Notes: a model not told the origin generated them from the letters alone. 64,000 nt of DNA from Actinomycetota bacterium (GCA_029978335.1 JAPOJQ010000001.1:62001-126000); one strand, 5' to 3'; shown: positions 44,417 through 55,293, numbered from the stretch's first letter. Numbers and translations are program-made.

Positions 44417-45571
44417 TCACATCATGACACCGAGGTGATGCAGCGCGACCTCACGAGCCCGCCGATCGGCATCAATGACGTCGTCGATCGTGGTCGGCAT
44501 CGTCACTTCGATGTGGTCAAGCGTTGCAACCACGACCTCAGGAATCTGATTCCACCGAATACGACCGGAGAGAAACGCCTCAACCGCCACCTCGTTCGCA
44601 GCAGACAACATCGCAGGAGCCGTTCCGCCAGCACGACCAGCGGCATACGCGAGGTCAAGGCATGGAAACGTCGACCGATCGGGCGGTTCGAAGTCAAGGC
44701 GAGCGAGCGTCGTCCAGTCGATGCGACCAAATGGCACCGTCATGCGGTCAGGCCATCCAAGCGCATAACTGATCGGGAGTCGCATATCGGGCATCGACAG
44801 CTGCGCGATCGTTGAACCGTCGGTGAACTCGACCATCGAATGGACCACCGACTGGGGGTGGACGACGACGTCGATGTCATCGACCGCCACCCCGAACAAC
44901 TCATGCGCTTCAATGACCTCAAGACCCTTATTCATGAGCGTCGACGAGTCGACGGTGATCTTCGGCCCCATCGACCACGTCGGATGAGCCAACGCATCGT
45001 CAACGGTGACCGATGCCAAATCGGTTGCCGAGCGACCGCGAAACGGCCCGCCGCTCGCCGTTAACACCAGCCGTGCAGTTTCACGCTCTGGCGCGCCTGA
45101 CGACCGGAGACATTGATGTAAGGCGCAGTGCTCTGAGTCGACCGGAATCAGCTCGGCTCCAGGCGTCACACGCAACGGCTGCACGACTGGCCCCGCCGCA
45201 ATCAAACTCTCTTTGTTGGCCAGCCCTAATCGGCGGCCACTGGCAAGTGTTGCCATCGTGATCGGCAGACCGGCGAAGCCGACCACGCCATTGATCACCA
45301 CATCGGCATCGCAGATCGCTGTGGCGTCGTCAACGACGGCAACTCCTGGCATGTTCGCCAATGCCTCGGCAACGAGCTGACGAGCAGAGGGGTCGGCAAC
45401 GGCGACCACTTCAGGCTGCAACTCTCGTGCCTGAGCCACGACCGCGTCAACCGAGGACCCAACCGAGAGTCCAACGACACGAAAGCGATCCGGGTCGGCA
45501 CGAATGACATCGATGGTCTGCGTGCCGATCGACCCCGTGGAACCGGCGATCGCTACGCGAACCGTACTCAC
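44417..45571 (-). CDS. dxr: 1-deoxy-D-xylulose-5-phosphate reductoisomerase
   Basis: VAIAGSTGSIGTQTIDVIRA...LANKESLIAAGPVV...VDSEHCALHQCL. Start may be 45571 or 45601. Confidence 0.96.
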   Translation of the reverse strand: MSTVRVAIAGSTGSIGTQTIDVIRADPDRFRVVGLSVGSSVDAVVAQARELQPEVVAVADPSARQLVAEALANMPGVAVVDDATAICDADVVINGVVGFAGLPITMATLASGRRLGLANKESLIAAGPVVQPLRVTPGAELIPVDSEHCALHQCLRSSGAPERETARLVLTASGGPFRGRSATDLASVTVDDALAHPTWSMGPKITVDSSTLMNKGLEVIEAHELFGVAVDDIDVVVHPQSVVHSMVEFTDGSTIAQLSMPDMRLPISYALGWPDRMTVPFGRIDWTTLARLDFEPPDRSTFPCLDLAYAAGRAGGTAPAMLSAANEVAVEAFLSGRIRWNQIPEVVVATLDHIEVTMPTTIDDVIDADRRAREVALHHLGVMM

Positions 45572-45581
45572 CGTCAGATGC

Positions 45582-46991
45582 TCAGTTAGCCCACGGCTCA
45601 AGAATGAGCGCGAGGTAGTACACCACCGGGAGCGTCAACAAGAATCCATCGAAGCGATCGAGTACGCCCCCGTGGCCCTTCACCAGCGACCCGAAATCCT
45701 TCATGCCGAGGTTCCGTTTGAACATCGACTCAACGAGATCACCAAGCGGGGCAAAGATCGACACCACGATGGCGAGCAGCAACAGATCGCCCGTGCCGTC
45801 CCAGGTGCTGTTCCAACCACCGATTCCGACCACGATGAGCACGACGATCGTCATCAAGGCACCACCGATGAAGCCCTCGACCGTTTTACCCGGCGAGATC
45901 CACGGGCGCAGCGGTGTCCGGCCTGCGGCAACACCGACGAACAACGCCCCCACATCGTTCGCCGCGACGGCAAGCGCCAGCATGAACAGCGTGTCGGTGC
46001 CGGTGTCGGCTCGCAACACCTCACCAGTGGTCGAGAACCGCAGGATCAAAGCCGCATAGGCCCCTGCGAGACCAATCCACACCATTGGCAACGTCGTGAT
46101 CGACACATTGGGCAATGGGCCGATCTCCACCGATCGCGAGGCGATGTACGTGCCGGCCGTGGCCATGAAGCCAAACAGAATCACCAATGGCAACGTGCCA
46201 TCGCCCAGCCAATACGCAGCGAGCGGCGCAGTGACACACGTGACGATGCCGGGCACGACTGCAGGTCGGTACCCCTTCTCGGTCACCTTGTCGTAGAACT
46301 CAACCGCACCGAGACCAAGGATGACCGCGACGAGCGCCACCACAGCCCAGGGCCGGTAGGTCAGCGCAGCCACAAACACCGCAACGAGAACGAGTCCGAC
46401 AGCGGTTGCGATGGGGAGGTCGCGACCCGATGACGGTGGCGCGCCTGGCCCCGGACGCGGACGCCCCTGACGCTGGCCGCCCCGTGGCACGCCGCGCTGG
46501 GGCGTTCTGCCCGTCGGACGCCGCTTCGCCCCAGACGGATCGGGCCGATCGATCCCTGAAGGATCCGTGCCGATCACAATGCGTGAAGGACGCTGCGCCG
46601 TCACCTCGCCCCCACCAGTGCCTGGATCAAAGGTTGGCACCACCGGCGACTCACGGGTCGGCTCAGGCGCATCCGTTGGTTGCCAGACCGGTTGTTCAGC
46701 GGTGAACGTCGCCCATAGCTCATCTTCATCGCGAGCAGCCGGTTCATCGTCGAAGTCGAGCAACTCATCATCGTCGTGGATCGCGCGAACTGGTTCATTG
46801 CCGGCGCCAACCGTCAGATCGTCCGGTCGTGGAATCTCTCCGGTCGGGGGCTCGGTCCAGTGCGGCATCGGGCCCGAGGTGTCGCCAAACGACAATGCGG
46901 GCGCTTCGCCGGTTGGCTCATCGCCACGACGGCGGCGGTCATCAGGTCCATCGAAGAGTGAGCCTGATCCGCCCCACATGTCATCGCTCAT
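45582..46991 (-). CDS. cdsA: Phosphatidate cytidylyltransferase with ~190-aa disordered N-terminal extension
   Basis: C-terminal CdsA signature SIFAPLGDLVESMFKRNLGMKDFGSLVKGHGGVLDRFDGFL; N-terminal acidic/Pro-rich extension before the first TM segment. Confidence 0.94.
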   Translation of the reverse strand: MSDDMWGGSGSLFDGPDDRRRRGDEPTGEAPALSFGDTSGPMPHWTEPPTGEIPRPDDLTVGAGNEPVRAIHDDDELLDFDDEPAARDEDELWATFTAEQPVWQPTDAPEPTRESPVVPTFDPGTGGGEVTAQRPSRIVIGTDPSGIDRPDPSGAKRRPTGRTPQRGVPRGGQRQGRPRPGPGAPPSSGRDLPIATAVGLVLVAVFVAALTYRPWAVVALVAVILGLGAVEFYDKVTEKGYRPAVVPGIVTCVTAPLAAYWLGDGTLPLVILFGFMATAGTYIASRSVEIGPLPNVSITTLPMVWIGLAGAYAALILRFSTTGEVLRADTGTDTLFMLALAVAANDVGALFVGVAAGRTPLRPWISPGKTVEGFIGGALMTIVVLIVVGIGGWNSTWDGTGDLLLLAIVVSIFAPLGDLVESMFKRNLGMKDFGSLVKGHGGVLDRFDGFLLTLPVVYYLALILEPWAN

Positions 46992-47009
46992 GATTCCTCC
47001 TCGTCCTGC

Positions 47010-47567
47010 TCAGACCTCAAGCAGCTCAGCCTCTTTACGGCTGAGCCCCTGGTCGATCCGTTCCACATGATCGTGGGTCATCTTGTCGAGTTCTTTCTCT
47101 GCTCGCTCGAGATCATCGGCAGAGATCTCACCGTCTTTCTCGAACGCCTCGAGTTGTTTGCGCGCGTCACGTCGCACGTTGCGTACGGCAATGCGACCGT
47201 CCTCCGCCATGTTTTTGGCGATCTTGACGTAGTCACGACGACGCTCTTCAGTCAACGGCGGGAAGTTCAGTCGGATGACCACGCCATCGTTGTTCGGCGC
47301 CACGCCAAGATCACTGTCACGAATTGCCCGCTCGACCGCGGCCATCGATCCGCGATCGTGTGGCTTGATGAGCAACTGGCGAGCCTCTGGCACCTGAATA
47401 CTCGCCAACTGCTGGAGCGGCACATGGCTGCCGTAGTACTCAACCTGCAGTTGCTCGACGAGAGCCGGAGCGGCACGCCCGGTACGGACCGTTGCAAACT
47501 GGCCTTGAACGTGGAGGACCGCCTTGTCCATCTTGTCGAGGGCGTCAAGGAGGGTCTCTTCGATCAC
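47010..47567 (-). CDS. frr: Ribosome recycling factor
   Basis: ALDKMDKAVLHVQGQFATVRTGRAAPALVEQLQVEYYGSHVPLQQLASIQVPEARQLLIKPHD; GTG start. Confidence 0.96.
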   Translation of the reverse strand: MIEETLLDALDKMDKAVLHVQGQFATVRTGRAAPALVEQLQVEYYGSHVPLQQLASIQVPEARQLLIKPHDRGSMAAVERAIRDSDLGVAPNNDGVVIRLNFPPLTEERRRDYVKIAKNMAEDGRIAVRNVRRDARKQLEAFEKDGEISADDLERAEKELDKMTHDHVERIDQGLSRKEAELLEV

Positions 47568-47637
47568 GCCTGACAGCGTACCTAGCGACAGATAGCCGAC
47601 GGGGGACACGCCACCCATTCGTGAACGAGCTCGGTTG

Positions 47638-48384
47638 TCAGTTCACATCGTGGACGAGGGTTCCAACCGACTCGCCCGTGAGAATCTTTCGCAATGAGCC
47701 CTCTTGGGACATATCGAACACCACGATCGGGATCGCGTTGTCGCGACAGAACGCGATCGCCGTTGCGTCCATGACCTTCAAATTCTTGGTCATGACCTCC
47801 ATGTAGCCGACCTCGTCGTACTTGACAGCGTCGTCATGCACACGAGGGTCAGCGTCATAGACCCCATCGACGCCTGAGTGGGTGCCCTTCAGCAGTGCAT
47901 CCGCTTCGATCTCAGCGGCACGCAACGCTGCTGCGGTGTCGGTGGTGAAGAACGGGTTGCCAGTACCCGCCGCAAAGATCACGACACGGCCCTTCTCCAG
48001 GTGACGAACTGCTCGACGTCGAATGTACGGCTCGGCGATACGAGGCATCTCGATTGCTGACTGAACCCGAGTCGGTTGACCACGGCGCTCCAATGCATCT
48101 TGGAGTGCCAATGCGTTCATGACAGTGCCGAGCATGCCGATGTGGTCGCTCTGGGTGGCGTCCATGCCCTCCATCGCTCCGGTGCGGCCACGCCAGAAGT
48201 TGCCGCCACCAACGACGACCGCCACATCAACGTCGAGATTTTGCCGAAGATCGATGATCTCAGCGGCGGTCGCGTCGATGGTCGGGCCGTCAAGCCCGCG
48301 GCCAGATGGACCGGCGAGTGCCTCACCAGAGGGTTTGAAAACGATGCGCTTCCAACGTGTTGTGGTGGGTGGCGCCTCGCTCAT
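47638..48384 (-). CDS. pyrH: UMP kinase
   Basis: [13 protein letters not shown]...[11 protein letters not shown]...[23 protein letters not shown]. Confidence 0.96.
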   Translation of the reverse strand: MSEAPPTTTRWKRIVFKPSGEALAGPSGRGLDGPTIDATAAEIIDLRQNLDVDVAVVVGGGNFWRGRTGAMEGMDATQSDHIGMLGTVMNALALQDALERRGQPTRVQSAIEMPRIAEPYIRRRAVRHLEKGRVVIFAAGTGNPFFTTDTAAALRAAEIEADALLKGTHSGVDGVYDADPRVHDDAVKYDEVGYMEVMTKNLKVMDATAIAFCRDNAIPIVVFDMSQEGSLRKILTGESVGTLVHDVN

Positions 48385-48397
48385 GAGGTGAAGTATC

Positions 48398-49186
48398 TCA
48401 GCCGATCTCGATTTGAGCGAAGCGGACGATCGACGCCGAGCCGATGATCTGCTCGATCGACTGCTTGTCGTCCTTCGCAAACGGCTGCTCCAACAAGCAG
48501 ATGTCCTTGAAGAACCCACCGATTCGACCTTCGACGATCTTGGCAATCGCGGCTTCGGGCTTGCCTTCGTTACGAGTGATGGTCTCAAGCGTCGCGCGCT
48601 CGGCCTCAACGACGTCAGCGGGGACATCGTCACGGCGTAGGTAACGAGGACGGGCAAATGCAATGTGCACCGCAACGTCGTGCGCGAGCTCATCATTGGC
48701 GCCCGACATCTCGACCAGCACCGCGTTCACGCCGCGGCCGCCCTGCACGTGTTCGTAGTGTCCGAGCACATTGCCTGGGGCGGCTTCGATCCGAACGACC
48801 TCTCCGAGTTCGATCTTCTCCTTCAGCAGGATGCGAAGCTCTTCGAGTTGCGTCGACCGCTCGGCAACCGCCTCAGTACCGCCAGCCATCACCGCAGCGG
48901 CAAGCGCGTTCGCCTCTGAGATGAAATGCTCCGATCCCGCCACAAAGTCGGTCTCACACTTCAACTGAACGATCACGCCGGTGGAGCCTTCGAGCAACAA
49001 TGCAACGAGACCCTGGTTGTTCTCGCGGTCGTCGCGCTTGGCGCTCGCGGCAAGACCCTTTTCACGCAGGTACTGCTTAGCGGCCTCAATGTCGCCAGCG
49101 GTCTCCTCGAGGGCCTTCTTGCAGTCCATCATCCCGGCGCCAGTGGATTCGCGCAGGGCTTTCACATCTTGTGCAGTAAACGACAT
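48398..49186 (-). CDS. tsf: Elongation factor Ts
   Basis: [46 protein letters not shown]. Confidence 0.97.
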   Translation of the reverse strand: MSFTAQDVKALRESTGAGMMDCKKALEETAGDIEAAKQYLREKGLAASAKRDDRENNQGLVALLLEGSTGVIVQLKCETDFVAGSEHFISEANALAAAVMAGGTEAVAERSTQLEELRILLKEKIELGEVVRIEAAPGNVLGHYEHVQGGRGVNAVLVEMSGANDELAHDVAVHIAFARPRYLRRDDVPADVVEAERATLETITRNEGKPEAAIAKIVEGRIGGFFKDICLLEQPFAKDDKQSIEQIIGSASIVRFAQIEIG

Positions 49187-49204
49187 GGGGGGTGCTCCTT
49201 GGGA

Positions 49205-50104
49205 TCAGGCGTCGGATGGGGCGGCGTCAGTGTCAACAGCGTCAGATGCCTCGGCTGGGGTCTCGGACGCCTTCTTGGCGGCGAGACGAGCCTCGCGCTC
49301 AGCCTGTGCTCGAGCGGCTGCGGCGCGAGCCTCAGCCTGCGCCTGAGCGAACGCTGCTTCCTCGGCGGGCGTGCGCTGTGGCGGCGCTGGGATGGTGGGT
49401 GCCGCATTCGGCCGGCGCGAAGCCACGTAGCGACCTTCGAGCACTGCTTCTGCAATCACGTTCGCGAAGAGTGCGTTGGCGCGGATGGCGTCATCGTTAC
49501 CGGGGATCGGGAACTGGATGACATCAGGGTTGACGTTGGTGTCAACCACGGCCATCACGGGAATGCCGAGCTTGTTGGCCTCGGTGACGGCGATGTGCTC
49601 TTTCAACGTGTCGAGCACGAAGATCGCGTCCGGTGCCTTCTTCATCGAGCGAAGTCCGCCGAGATTGCGCTGCAACTTGGTCAACTCACGATCGAGCAGC
49701 AGTGCTTCCTTCTTGATCATGAGGTCGAACTCGCCGATCGCCTTCTGGCGCTCCAGTTCGAGCATCTTGTTCACGCGAATCGAAATGGTGTTGAAGTTGG
49801 TGAGCATGCCACCGAGCCAACGCTCGTTCACGTAGGGCATGCCGCACCGCTCCGCAGCTTCGCGGATCGGGTCCTGCGCCTGCTTCTTCGTGCCGACAAA
49901 GAGCACATTGCCGCCATCAGCGACGAGCTCACGGGCGAAGTTGTAGGCCTTCTCGACACGACTGAGGGTCTGGTCGAGGTCGATGATGTAGATGCCATTG
50001 CGCTCGCCAAAGATGAAGCGACGCATTTTGGGGTTCCAACGACGGGTCTGGTGCCCGAAGTGGGCCCCTGCCTCAATCATCTGGCGCATGCTGATAACAG
50101 CCAT
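49205..50104 (-). CDS. rpsB: 30S ribosomal protein S2
   Basis: [46 protein letters not shown]; Ala/Glu-rich C-terminal tail. Confidence 0.97.
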   Translation of the reverse strand: MAVISMRQMIEAGAHFGHQTRRWNPKMRRFIFGERNGIYIIDLDQTLSRVEKAYNFARELVADGGNVLFVGTKKQAQDPIREAAERCGMPYVNERWLGGMLTNFNTISIRVNKMLELERQKAIGEFDLMIKKEALLLDRELTKLQRNLGGLRSMKKAPDAIFVLDTLKEHIAVTEANKLGIPVMAVVDTNVNPDVIQFPIPGNDDAIRANALFANVIAEAVLEGRYVASRRPNAAPTIPAPPQRTPAEEAAFAQAQAEARAAAARAQAEREARLAAKKASETPAEASDAVDTDAAPSDA

Positions 50105-50257
50105 GAAAGTCTCCTGATCTGCGGTTGGGTTGCCGGTCCGGACGCCGAGGCGACCGCAGTGGGCCGGTTGGGTGTGATGTCGGGATCCGCCCGAACGGGC
50201 CTTCACCGATCGGTGAGACGCCGAAACACTATCGGCGAGCCCGAGAATCACCTCCGA

Positions 50258-50824
50258 CTACGTGCATGATGCCGGCCGAGAGGCGCTCCGTTCGGCTGTG
50301 CCATCGACTGGAATGAGCATTGGCGCCATGCGACCACTGCCAAGCCAGCGTGCTGGATCCGCGTACTCCCCTGCCACCCGCACACCAAGGTGAACGGCAC
50401 CAGATGCGCGGCCAAGTAGCTCACCAGCGGAGACGGCAGTCCCTCGAGCACGTCGCGGCGTCGATGGATCCAACCCTCCAATGGTCACGAGGAGGCGGGT
50501 TGCGCCCGAACCACGCTGCAGCGTGAGAAAACGAACGCCCGCAACCTCGCCGTCGAAACTCACCACCGCATCGAGTGGCGCATTCACGTCATCGCCTGGC
50601 GCAGATCCGAATTCGAGACCGCGATTACCTGGACACCACCGACATTCAGGTGGCCGGAATGGATCGATAACCGGCGCATCGACAAGGCGATTCCAACACG
50701 GGCGCTCACCGACCGCCTCGTCAACATGAACCACGACCGCTCTCACGACTGACGCATCGTCAACAGTTCGCTGCGCACCGATGATACCGAGCATCGAGGC
50801 CAGCGCGACGAGCGCCCACCTCAT
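50258..50824 (-). CDS. Degenerate M23/LytM-like domain protein with signal peptide
   Basis: PGNRGLEFGSAPGDDVNAPLDAVVSFDGEVAG...GTAVSAGELLGRASGAVHLGVRV aligns by eye to LytM, but the metal-binding H-x-G-x-D is N-R-G-L-E; located between rpsB and whiG. Confidence 0.6.
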   Translation of the reverse strand: MRWALVALASMLGIIGAQRTVDDASVVRAVVVHVDEAVGERPCWNRLVDAPVIDPFRPPECRWCPGNRGLEFGSAPGDDVNAPLDAVVSFDGEVAGVRFLTLQRGSGATRLLVTIGGLDPSTPRRARGTAVSAGELLGRASGAVHLGVRVAGEYADPARWLGSGRMAPMLIPVDGTAERSASRPASCT

Positions 50825-50840
50825 GGCAGCGGATCCAGAT

Positions 50841-51638
50841 CTACAGCAGTTCGGCCGCCCGCAATCGTGACCGCAGGTGCAGCACCGACCGAGTGTGAAT
50901 CTGGGAGACGCGCGACTCGGTCACGCCGAGCACTTCGCCGATCTCGGCCAAGGTGAAGTTCTCGTCGTAGTAGAGACCGAGTACGAGCCGCTCTCGCTCG
51001 GGTAAGTCGCGAATCGCGTGACGCATCGCGGTCCTCATCTCGTCCTCTTCGACGATAGATGTTGGCGCCCGAACACCATCGCGCTCGTTGGCCTCGGGTT
51101 CGTGACCAGCAGCGACCGCTCGGTCGAGCGGACCGATCGTGGTGGTGGCGACGGCGGCTAACCATGCTGCGAGTTCGTCCTCGCTGATCCCAAGATGGCT
51201 GGCGAGGTCGGCATCTGACGGTTCGGCACCGTCGCGTCGTTCGAGTTCGCTGATCGCCTCTTCGATCCGTCGCGCCCTGCTGCGAACCGAACGCGGCACC
51301 CAGTCGAGTGCACGCAAACCGTCGTAAATGGCACCGCGAATACGGGGCGCTGCAAAGGTCTCGAACTTCGCTCCACGCCCTGGTTCGTAGCGTTCGATGG
51401 CGTCGATGAGGCCGAAGACGCCGTAGCCCACGAGGTCGGCTGGGTCGACTGACCGCGGGAGTCCTGCGCCGATACGACCAGCGACAAACTTCACCAACGG
51501 TGAATAGTGAACGATCAGATGATCCCGGGCCGAGGTCGCTCGGCGGCGGGTCCATCGTCGCCATTGCTCGTCGAGTTCGGCTGCTGCGTCGACGAGGCCA
51601 GGGCGTTGCCCTGCAGGGGGTGGCGGCGGCGGGGTCAT
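50841..51638 (-). CDS. whiG: FliA/WhiG family sigma factor
   Basis: YSPLVKFVAGRIGAGLPRSVDPADLVGYGVFGLIDAIERYEPGRGAKFETFAAPRIRGAIYDGLRALDWVPRSVR; region 4 present. Confidence 0.92.
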   Translation of the reverse strand: MTPPPPPPAGQRPGLVDAAAELDEQWRRWTRRRATSARDHLIVHYSPLVKFVAGRIGAGLPRSVDPADLVGYGVFGLIDAIERYEPGRGAKFETFAAPRIRGAIYDGLRALDWVPRSVRSRARRIEEAISELERRDGAEPSDADLASHLGISEDELAAWLAAVATTTIGPLDRAVAAGHEPEANERDGVRAPTSIVEEDEMRTAMRHAIRDLPERERLVLGLYYDENFTLAEIGEVLGVTESRVSQIHTRSVLHLRSRLRAAELL

Positions 51639-52546
51639 GCCCGTGGATGTGACTGTCGATATGCCGCCGCCAGCCGCTCTCGGCTGACGTGGGTGTAGCG
51701 CTGCGTGGTCGCCACATCGGAGTGGCCAAGCAGTTCTTGGACCGAACGAAGATCAGCGCCGCCATCGAGTAGGTGCGTGGCAAAGGTGTGCCGAAGGGCG
51801 TGTGGATGCGTTGGCGATGGACTGCGGCGGTCGAGGATGCGGCGCACATCGCGTGGTGTGAGGCGATGTCCTCGTTCGTTGGCGAACAGCGCACCCTCGA
51901 GATCGGCAGGTACCACCTCAGCGCGAACGTCCAACCACGCGCGCACCGCGTCGATCGTTGGTTCGCCGAGTGGCACTCGACGCTCTTTTGAACCCTTACC
52001 CCACACGCGCAACATCTCTGCGTCGAGGTCGAGCGCAGCCACGTCAATCGAACAGAGTTCAGAGACGCGAAGGCCTGATCCGTACAACATCTCCAACACC
52101 GCATCATCGCGGCGACGTCGCCACTCTGGCTCTTCCGGGTCGACGGGCGGTTCGAGAAGACCTTCAATTTCTCTGCGCTCCAGCACCCGAGGAAGCCGTC
52201 CTGATCGGCCGGACACATGCACACCGATCGTCGGGTCGACAGTCACGATCGCTGTGTCGATCGCCCAACCGAAGTACCGACGGATCGACGCTGCCTTGCG
52301 AGCAATGCTGCGTTGCGCATATTGACGGGTGGTGAGATGAGCGATGTATCGACGCACCACGGTGCGGGTCACGCCCGCCGGGCTCTCGATGTTGAGCCGA
52401 AGGACCCACGTTGCAAACAGCACAACATCGGATCGATAGGCCTCGACGCTGCGCTCGGACAACGAGGTGAGCGACGCGACGAAGTCGTCCACACGCCACG
52501 ACACCGCGTCGAACCCTGCGTCGGGTGGCGAGGAGTCGTCGGCCAT
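51635..52546 (-). CDS. Tyrosine recombinase XerC/XerD family
   Basis: LYGSGLRVSELCSIDVAALDL, HALRHTFATHLLDGGADLRSVQELLGHSDVATTQRYTHVSRERL. Confidence 0.94.
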   Translation of the reverse strand: MADDSSPPDAGFDAVSWRVDDFVASLTSLSERSVEAYRSDVVLFATWVLRLNIESPAGVTRTVVRRYIAHLTTRQYAQRSIARKAASIRRYFGWAIDTAIVTVDPTIGVHVSGRSGRLPRVLERREIEGLLEPPVDPEEPEWRRRRDDAVLEMLYGSGLRVSELCSIDVAALDLDAEMLRVWGKGSKERRVPLGEPTIDAVRAWLDVRAEVVPADLEGALFANERGHRLTPRDVRRILDRRSPSPTHPHALRHTFATHLLDGGADLRSVQELLGHSDVATTQRYTHVSRERLAAAYRQSHPRA

Positions 52547-52564
52547 GGGGCCGAGGGTATTCGC

Positions 52565-53689
52565 TCACTGGGGTGTGACCGGGTGCACCAAACGCGAACC
52601 CGCCACTTCGATCCATCCATCGCGCTCACATAGCGTGCCGGCGGCGAGGAGATCAGCCACGGCCATCGCAACCAGACCAATCCCGAGTTCGCAGTCCGCC
52701 ACGATTGAGTCGAGCGTCGCCGGACCAGCTGCGCACCGTTCCACTACCTCTGCGCTCACCGCATCGAGCGGCGTGCTCACGGGCGCAGGCAAGTGCCGCA
52801 CCCCTGATCCAACAGCTTCGAGGATGTCGACAACGCTCGTTGCCGGCGTCGCGCCATCACGAAGCAACAGATTCGTGCCCGCACTCGCTCGTGACTTTGG
52901 CGATCCCGGAACCACCATGACCTCGATACCTCGATCGAGACAGGCGCGAGCGGTGATCAGGCTTCCACCGTGCTCACGACTTTCCACCACGACGAGCACC
53001 CTCGACAGTGCGGCGATGATGCGGTTACGCAATGGAAACCGAAACGCATCAGGAGCGGTCCCGGGCGGCCACTCCGAGAGGAGCAAATGGCTATCGATCA
53101 GCTGCTCCCACAGTCGCACATTTCGCTTCGGGTAGCACTCGTCGAGTCCATTACCGACGACCGCAACACACCGTGCTATCGCCGAAGATGCGTTGACTGC
53201 GCCCCGATGCGCAGCAGCATCGATTCCAAGTGCGAGACCGGACACCACGCAGATCCCCGCCTCGGCAAGTGCTGCACCGAGTTCTTCAGCAGTCGCACGC
53301 CCGGCGGCCGTGGCATTGCGGGTGCCGACGATGCCCACGCGTTCGGCATTCAGCGCCGAGAGTTCACCTCGATAGAACAACACCCCCGGCCGCTCCGGGT
53401 CATCGGCAAGACACTGCGGGTACTCGGCCGATCCCACTGTGGTGACGCCGATTGCTGACTCCGCTATGAGCCGAGCCATCACTCCTTCGTCAACTGCCCG
53501 TGCTTGCACAGTGAGGCGCTCGAGGAGAGAGTCGCTCATGGCCATCGAGTCACCCGGTGCGCGCCCGGCTCGCAGCTCTTGGAGGGCGTTGGTTGGTGAT
53601 CGGTCGAGCAACAGCCGCTGAAGGCGGCGACGCGACATCGACGCCAGCCCTGCGAGGACGCTCGCCGCCACCTGATCATCGGTCGTCAT
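52565..53689 (-). CDS. dprA: DNA-processing protein
   Basis: VGIVGTRNATAAGRATAEELGAALAEAGICVVSGLALGIDAAAHRGAV...GNGLDECYPKRN. Confidence 0.95.
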   Translation of the reverse strand: MTTDDQVAASVLAGLASMSRRRLQRLLLDRSPTNALQELRAGRAPGDSMAMSDSLLERLTVQARAVDEGVMARLIAESAIGVTTVGSAEYPQCLADDPERPGVLFYRGELSALNAERVGIVGTRNATAAGRATAEELGAALAEAGICVVSGLALGIDAAAHRGAVNASSAIARCVAVVGNGLDECYPKRNVRLWEQLIDSHLLLSEWPPGTAPDAFRFPLRNRIIAALSRVLVVVESREHGGSLITARACLDRGIEVMVVPGSPKSRASAGTNLLLRDGATPATSVVDILEAVGSGVRHLPAPVSTPLDAVSAEVVERCAAGPATLDSIVADCELGIGLVAMAVADLLAAGTLCERDGWIEVAGSRLVHPVTPQ

Positions 53690-55209
53690 GCCGCACCTGC
53701 GTGGGCACGACGAGCGATCACGGCGCGCATTGACAACGCAACGGTGATGTCCTCGTCCGACAACACGGCATCGGTGCGCCCGGCGAGGTCGGCAATGGTG
53801 CGAGCCGAGCGTCGGACACGGTGGTAGCCACGGCCAGTGAGCCTGCCGTGCTCCATCTCTCGACGAAGTCGCAGTGCCGCGTCAGGGTCTGGAATGGCCC
53901 ACTGGTCGAGCAGCACACCTTCGAGAGATGCGTTCAACACGCCCGCTCGTTCAAGCGCGACCGTCCGTGCCGAGGCAACGCGCGCCGCAACGACAGCGGT
54001 TGGTTCGCTGGCGCCATCACCCATGAGTTCACCAACGGCCGGTCGTGCCACGGCCACCCTCAGATCGAAGCGGTCGAGCAGCGGACCGGACAGTCGACCG
54101 AGGTACCGCTGCCGGGATCGCTCGTCGCACTCGCACGAGCCCGGAGCACTTCCCTCCCCGCATGGACAGGGATTGGTCGCACCGACGAGCTGGAAGCGGG
54201 CCGGGAGCGTCACGTGATGGTTCACCCGCCCAACCGCCACCGTTCCCGATTCCACCGCTTCGCGCAGGGTGTCGAGCACCGAAGGAGCGAACTGGCCCAT
54301 CTCGTCGACAAACAAGACGCCACCATGCGCGAGTGAAACTTCGCCTGGACGCATGTAATGCGAGCCACCGCCCACCATCGCCGCCGCTGACGAGGTGTGG
54401 TGGGGCGAGCGGAACGGCGGGCGCCGCACCAACCCCTCGGCGGGCAGCGATACCCCCGCCGCTGACCGGATCATCGTCGCTTCGAGTGCCACATCGGGCT
54501 CGAGGTCTGGCAGCAAACCAGGAAGGCGCGTCGCCAACATCGTTTTGCCCGAACCGGGAGCACCAACGAATAACAGGTGATGCCCGCCGGCAGCAGCGAC
54601 TTCAAGTGCAAGTCGAGCAACCGGTTGGCCGCGCACCTCGGCGAGGTCAGGCACATGCTCATCGTCGACGACTGCACGTACCGGGGCGACGGCCTCGGCC
54701 CATTGCGCAGACCCTGACAACGCATCGACCAGTCCACGCAATGATGCAGCGGCACGAATGCGTCCGCTGGCTACCACGCGCGCTTCGCTCACACCATCAG
54801 GCGGCACCACCCAATCGTTCTCTGCACGCACACCAACGATGGGAGCGACGCCGGGAACGTGGCGAATAGAGCCATCGAGCCCGAGTTCTCCGACGAAGGC
54901 AAGCGCACCAACCGCCTCGGCGGTCAATTGATCAGTGGCGATGAGCACACCGACGGCGATCGCAAGATCGAGTCCTGAACCAGTCTTTCGGTGACGTGGA
55001 GGCGCAAGGTTGACCGTGATCCGCCGATCAGGCCATTCGAGTCCCGACGACATCAGCGCCGCGCGAACACGGTCGCGCGCTTCGCGGCACGCCTCATCTG
55101 GTAACCCGAGCATCGAGAAGCCCGGAAGGCCCCGGCCGACGTGCACCTCGACGGTGACCGGGTAACCACGTGCGCCGAGCAACGTGGCAGAAGGAACAGA
55201 TGCGATCAC
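53686..55209 (-). CDS. comM: YifB/ComM Mg-chelatase-like AAA ATPase
   Basis: VEVHVGRGLPGFSMLGLPDEACREARDRVRAAL; GAPGSGKTMLATRLPGLLP; GTG start (VIASVPSATLLGARGYP) preceded by GGAGG. Confidence 0.94.
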   Translation of the reverse strand: MIASVPSATLLGARGYPVTVEVHVGRGLPGFSMLGLPDEACREARDRVRAALMSSGLEWPDRRITVNLAPPRHRKTGSGLDLAIAVGVLIATDQLTAEAVGALAFVGELGLDGSIRHVPGVAPIVGVRAENDWVVPPDGVSEARVVASGRIRAAASLRGLVDALSGSAQWAEAVAPVRAVVDDEHVPDLAEVRGQPVARLALEVAAAGGHHLLFVGAPGSGKTMLATRLPGLLPDLEPDVALEATMIRSAAGVSLPAEGLVRRPPFRSPHHTSSAAAMVGGGSHYMRPGEVSLAHGGVLFVDEMGQFAPSVLDTLREAVESGTVAVGRVNHHVTLPARFQLVGATNPCPCGEGSAPGSCECDERSRQRYLGRLSGPLLDRFDLRVAVARPAVGELMGDGASEPTAVVAARVASARTVALERAGVLNASLEGVLLDQWAIPDPDAALRLRREMEHGRLTGRGYHRVRRSARTIADLAGRTDAVLSDEDITVALSMRAVIARRAHAGAA

Positions 55210-55293
55210 GGCGACCTCCACAACATGAGTGAGTAGGAGGCAGGCCTCAATCGATGACCGCAACGTAGACGGCGGGTGTGTCACACTCGCCCG

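Noticed and set aside
48926-50269. 447-aa plus-strand ORF
   Set aside because: Antisense to tsf and rpsB, which are unmistakable; Gly/Cys/His-rich shadow ORF.
50821-52224. 467-aa minus-strand ORF
   Set aside because: Alternate frame across whiG and xer genes; Arg/Ser-rich, no motifs.
51635-52546. Tyrosine recombinase as a mobile-element integrase
   Set aside because: Located in the conserved whiG-xer-dprA-comM neighbourhood with no flanking repeats or cargo; consistent with a housekeeping XerC/D.
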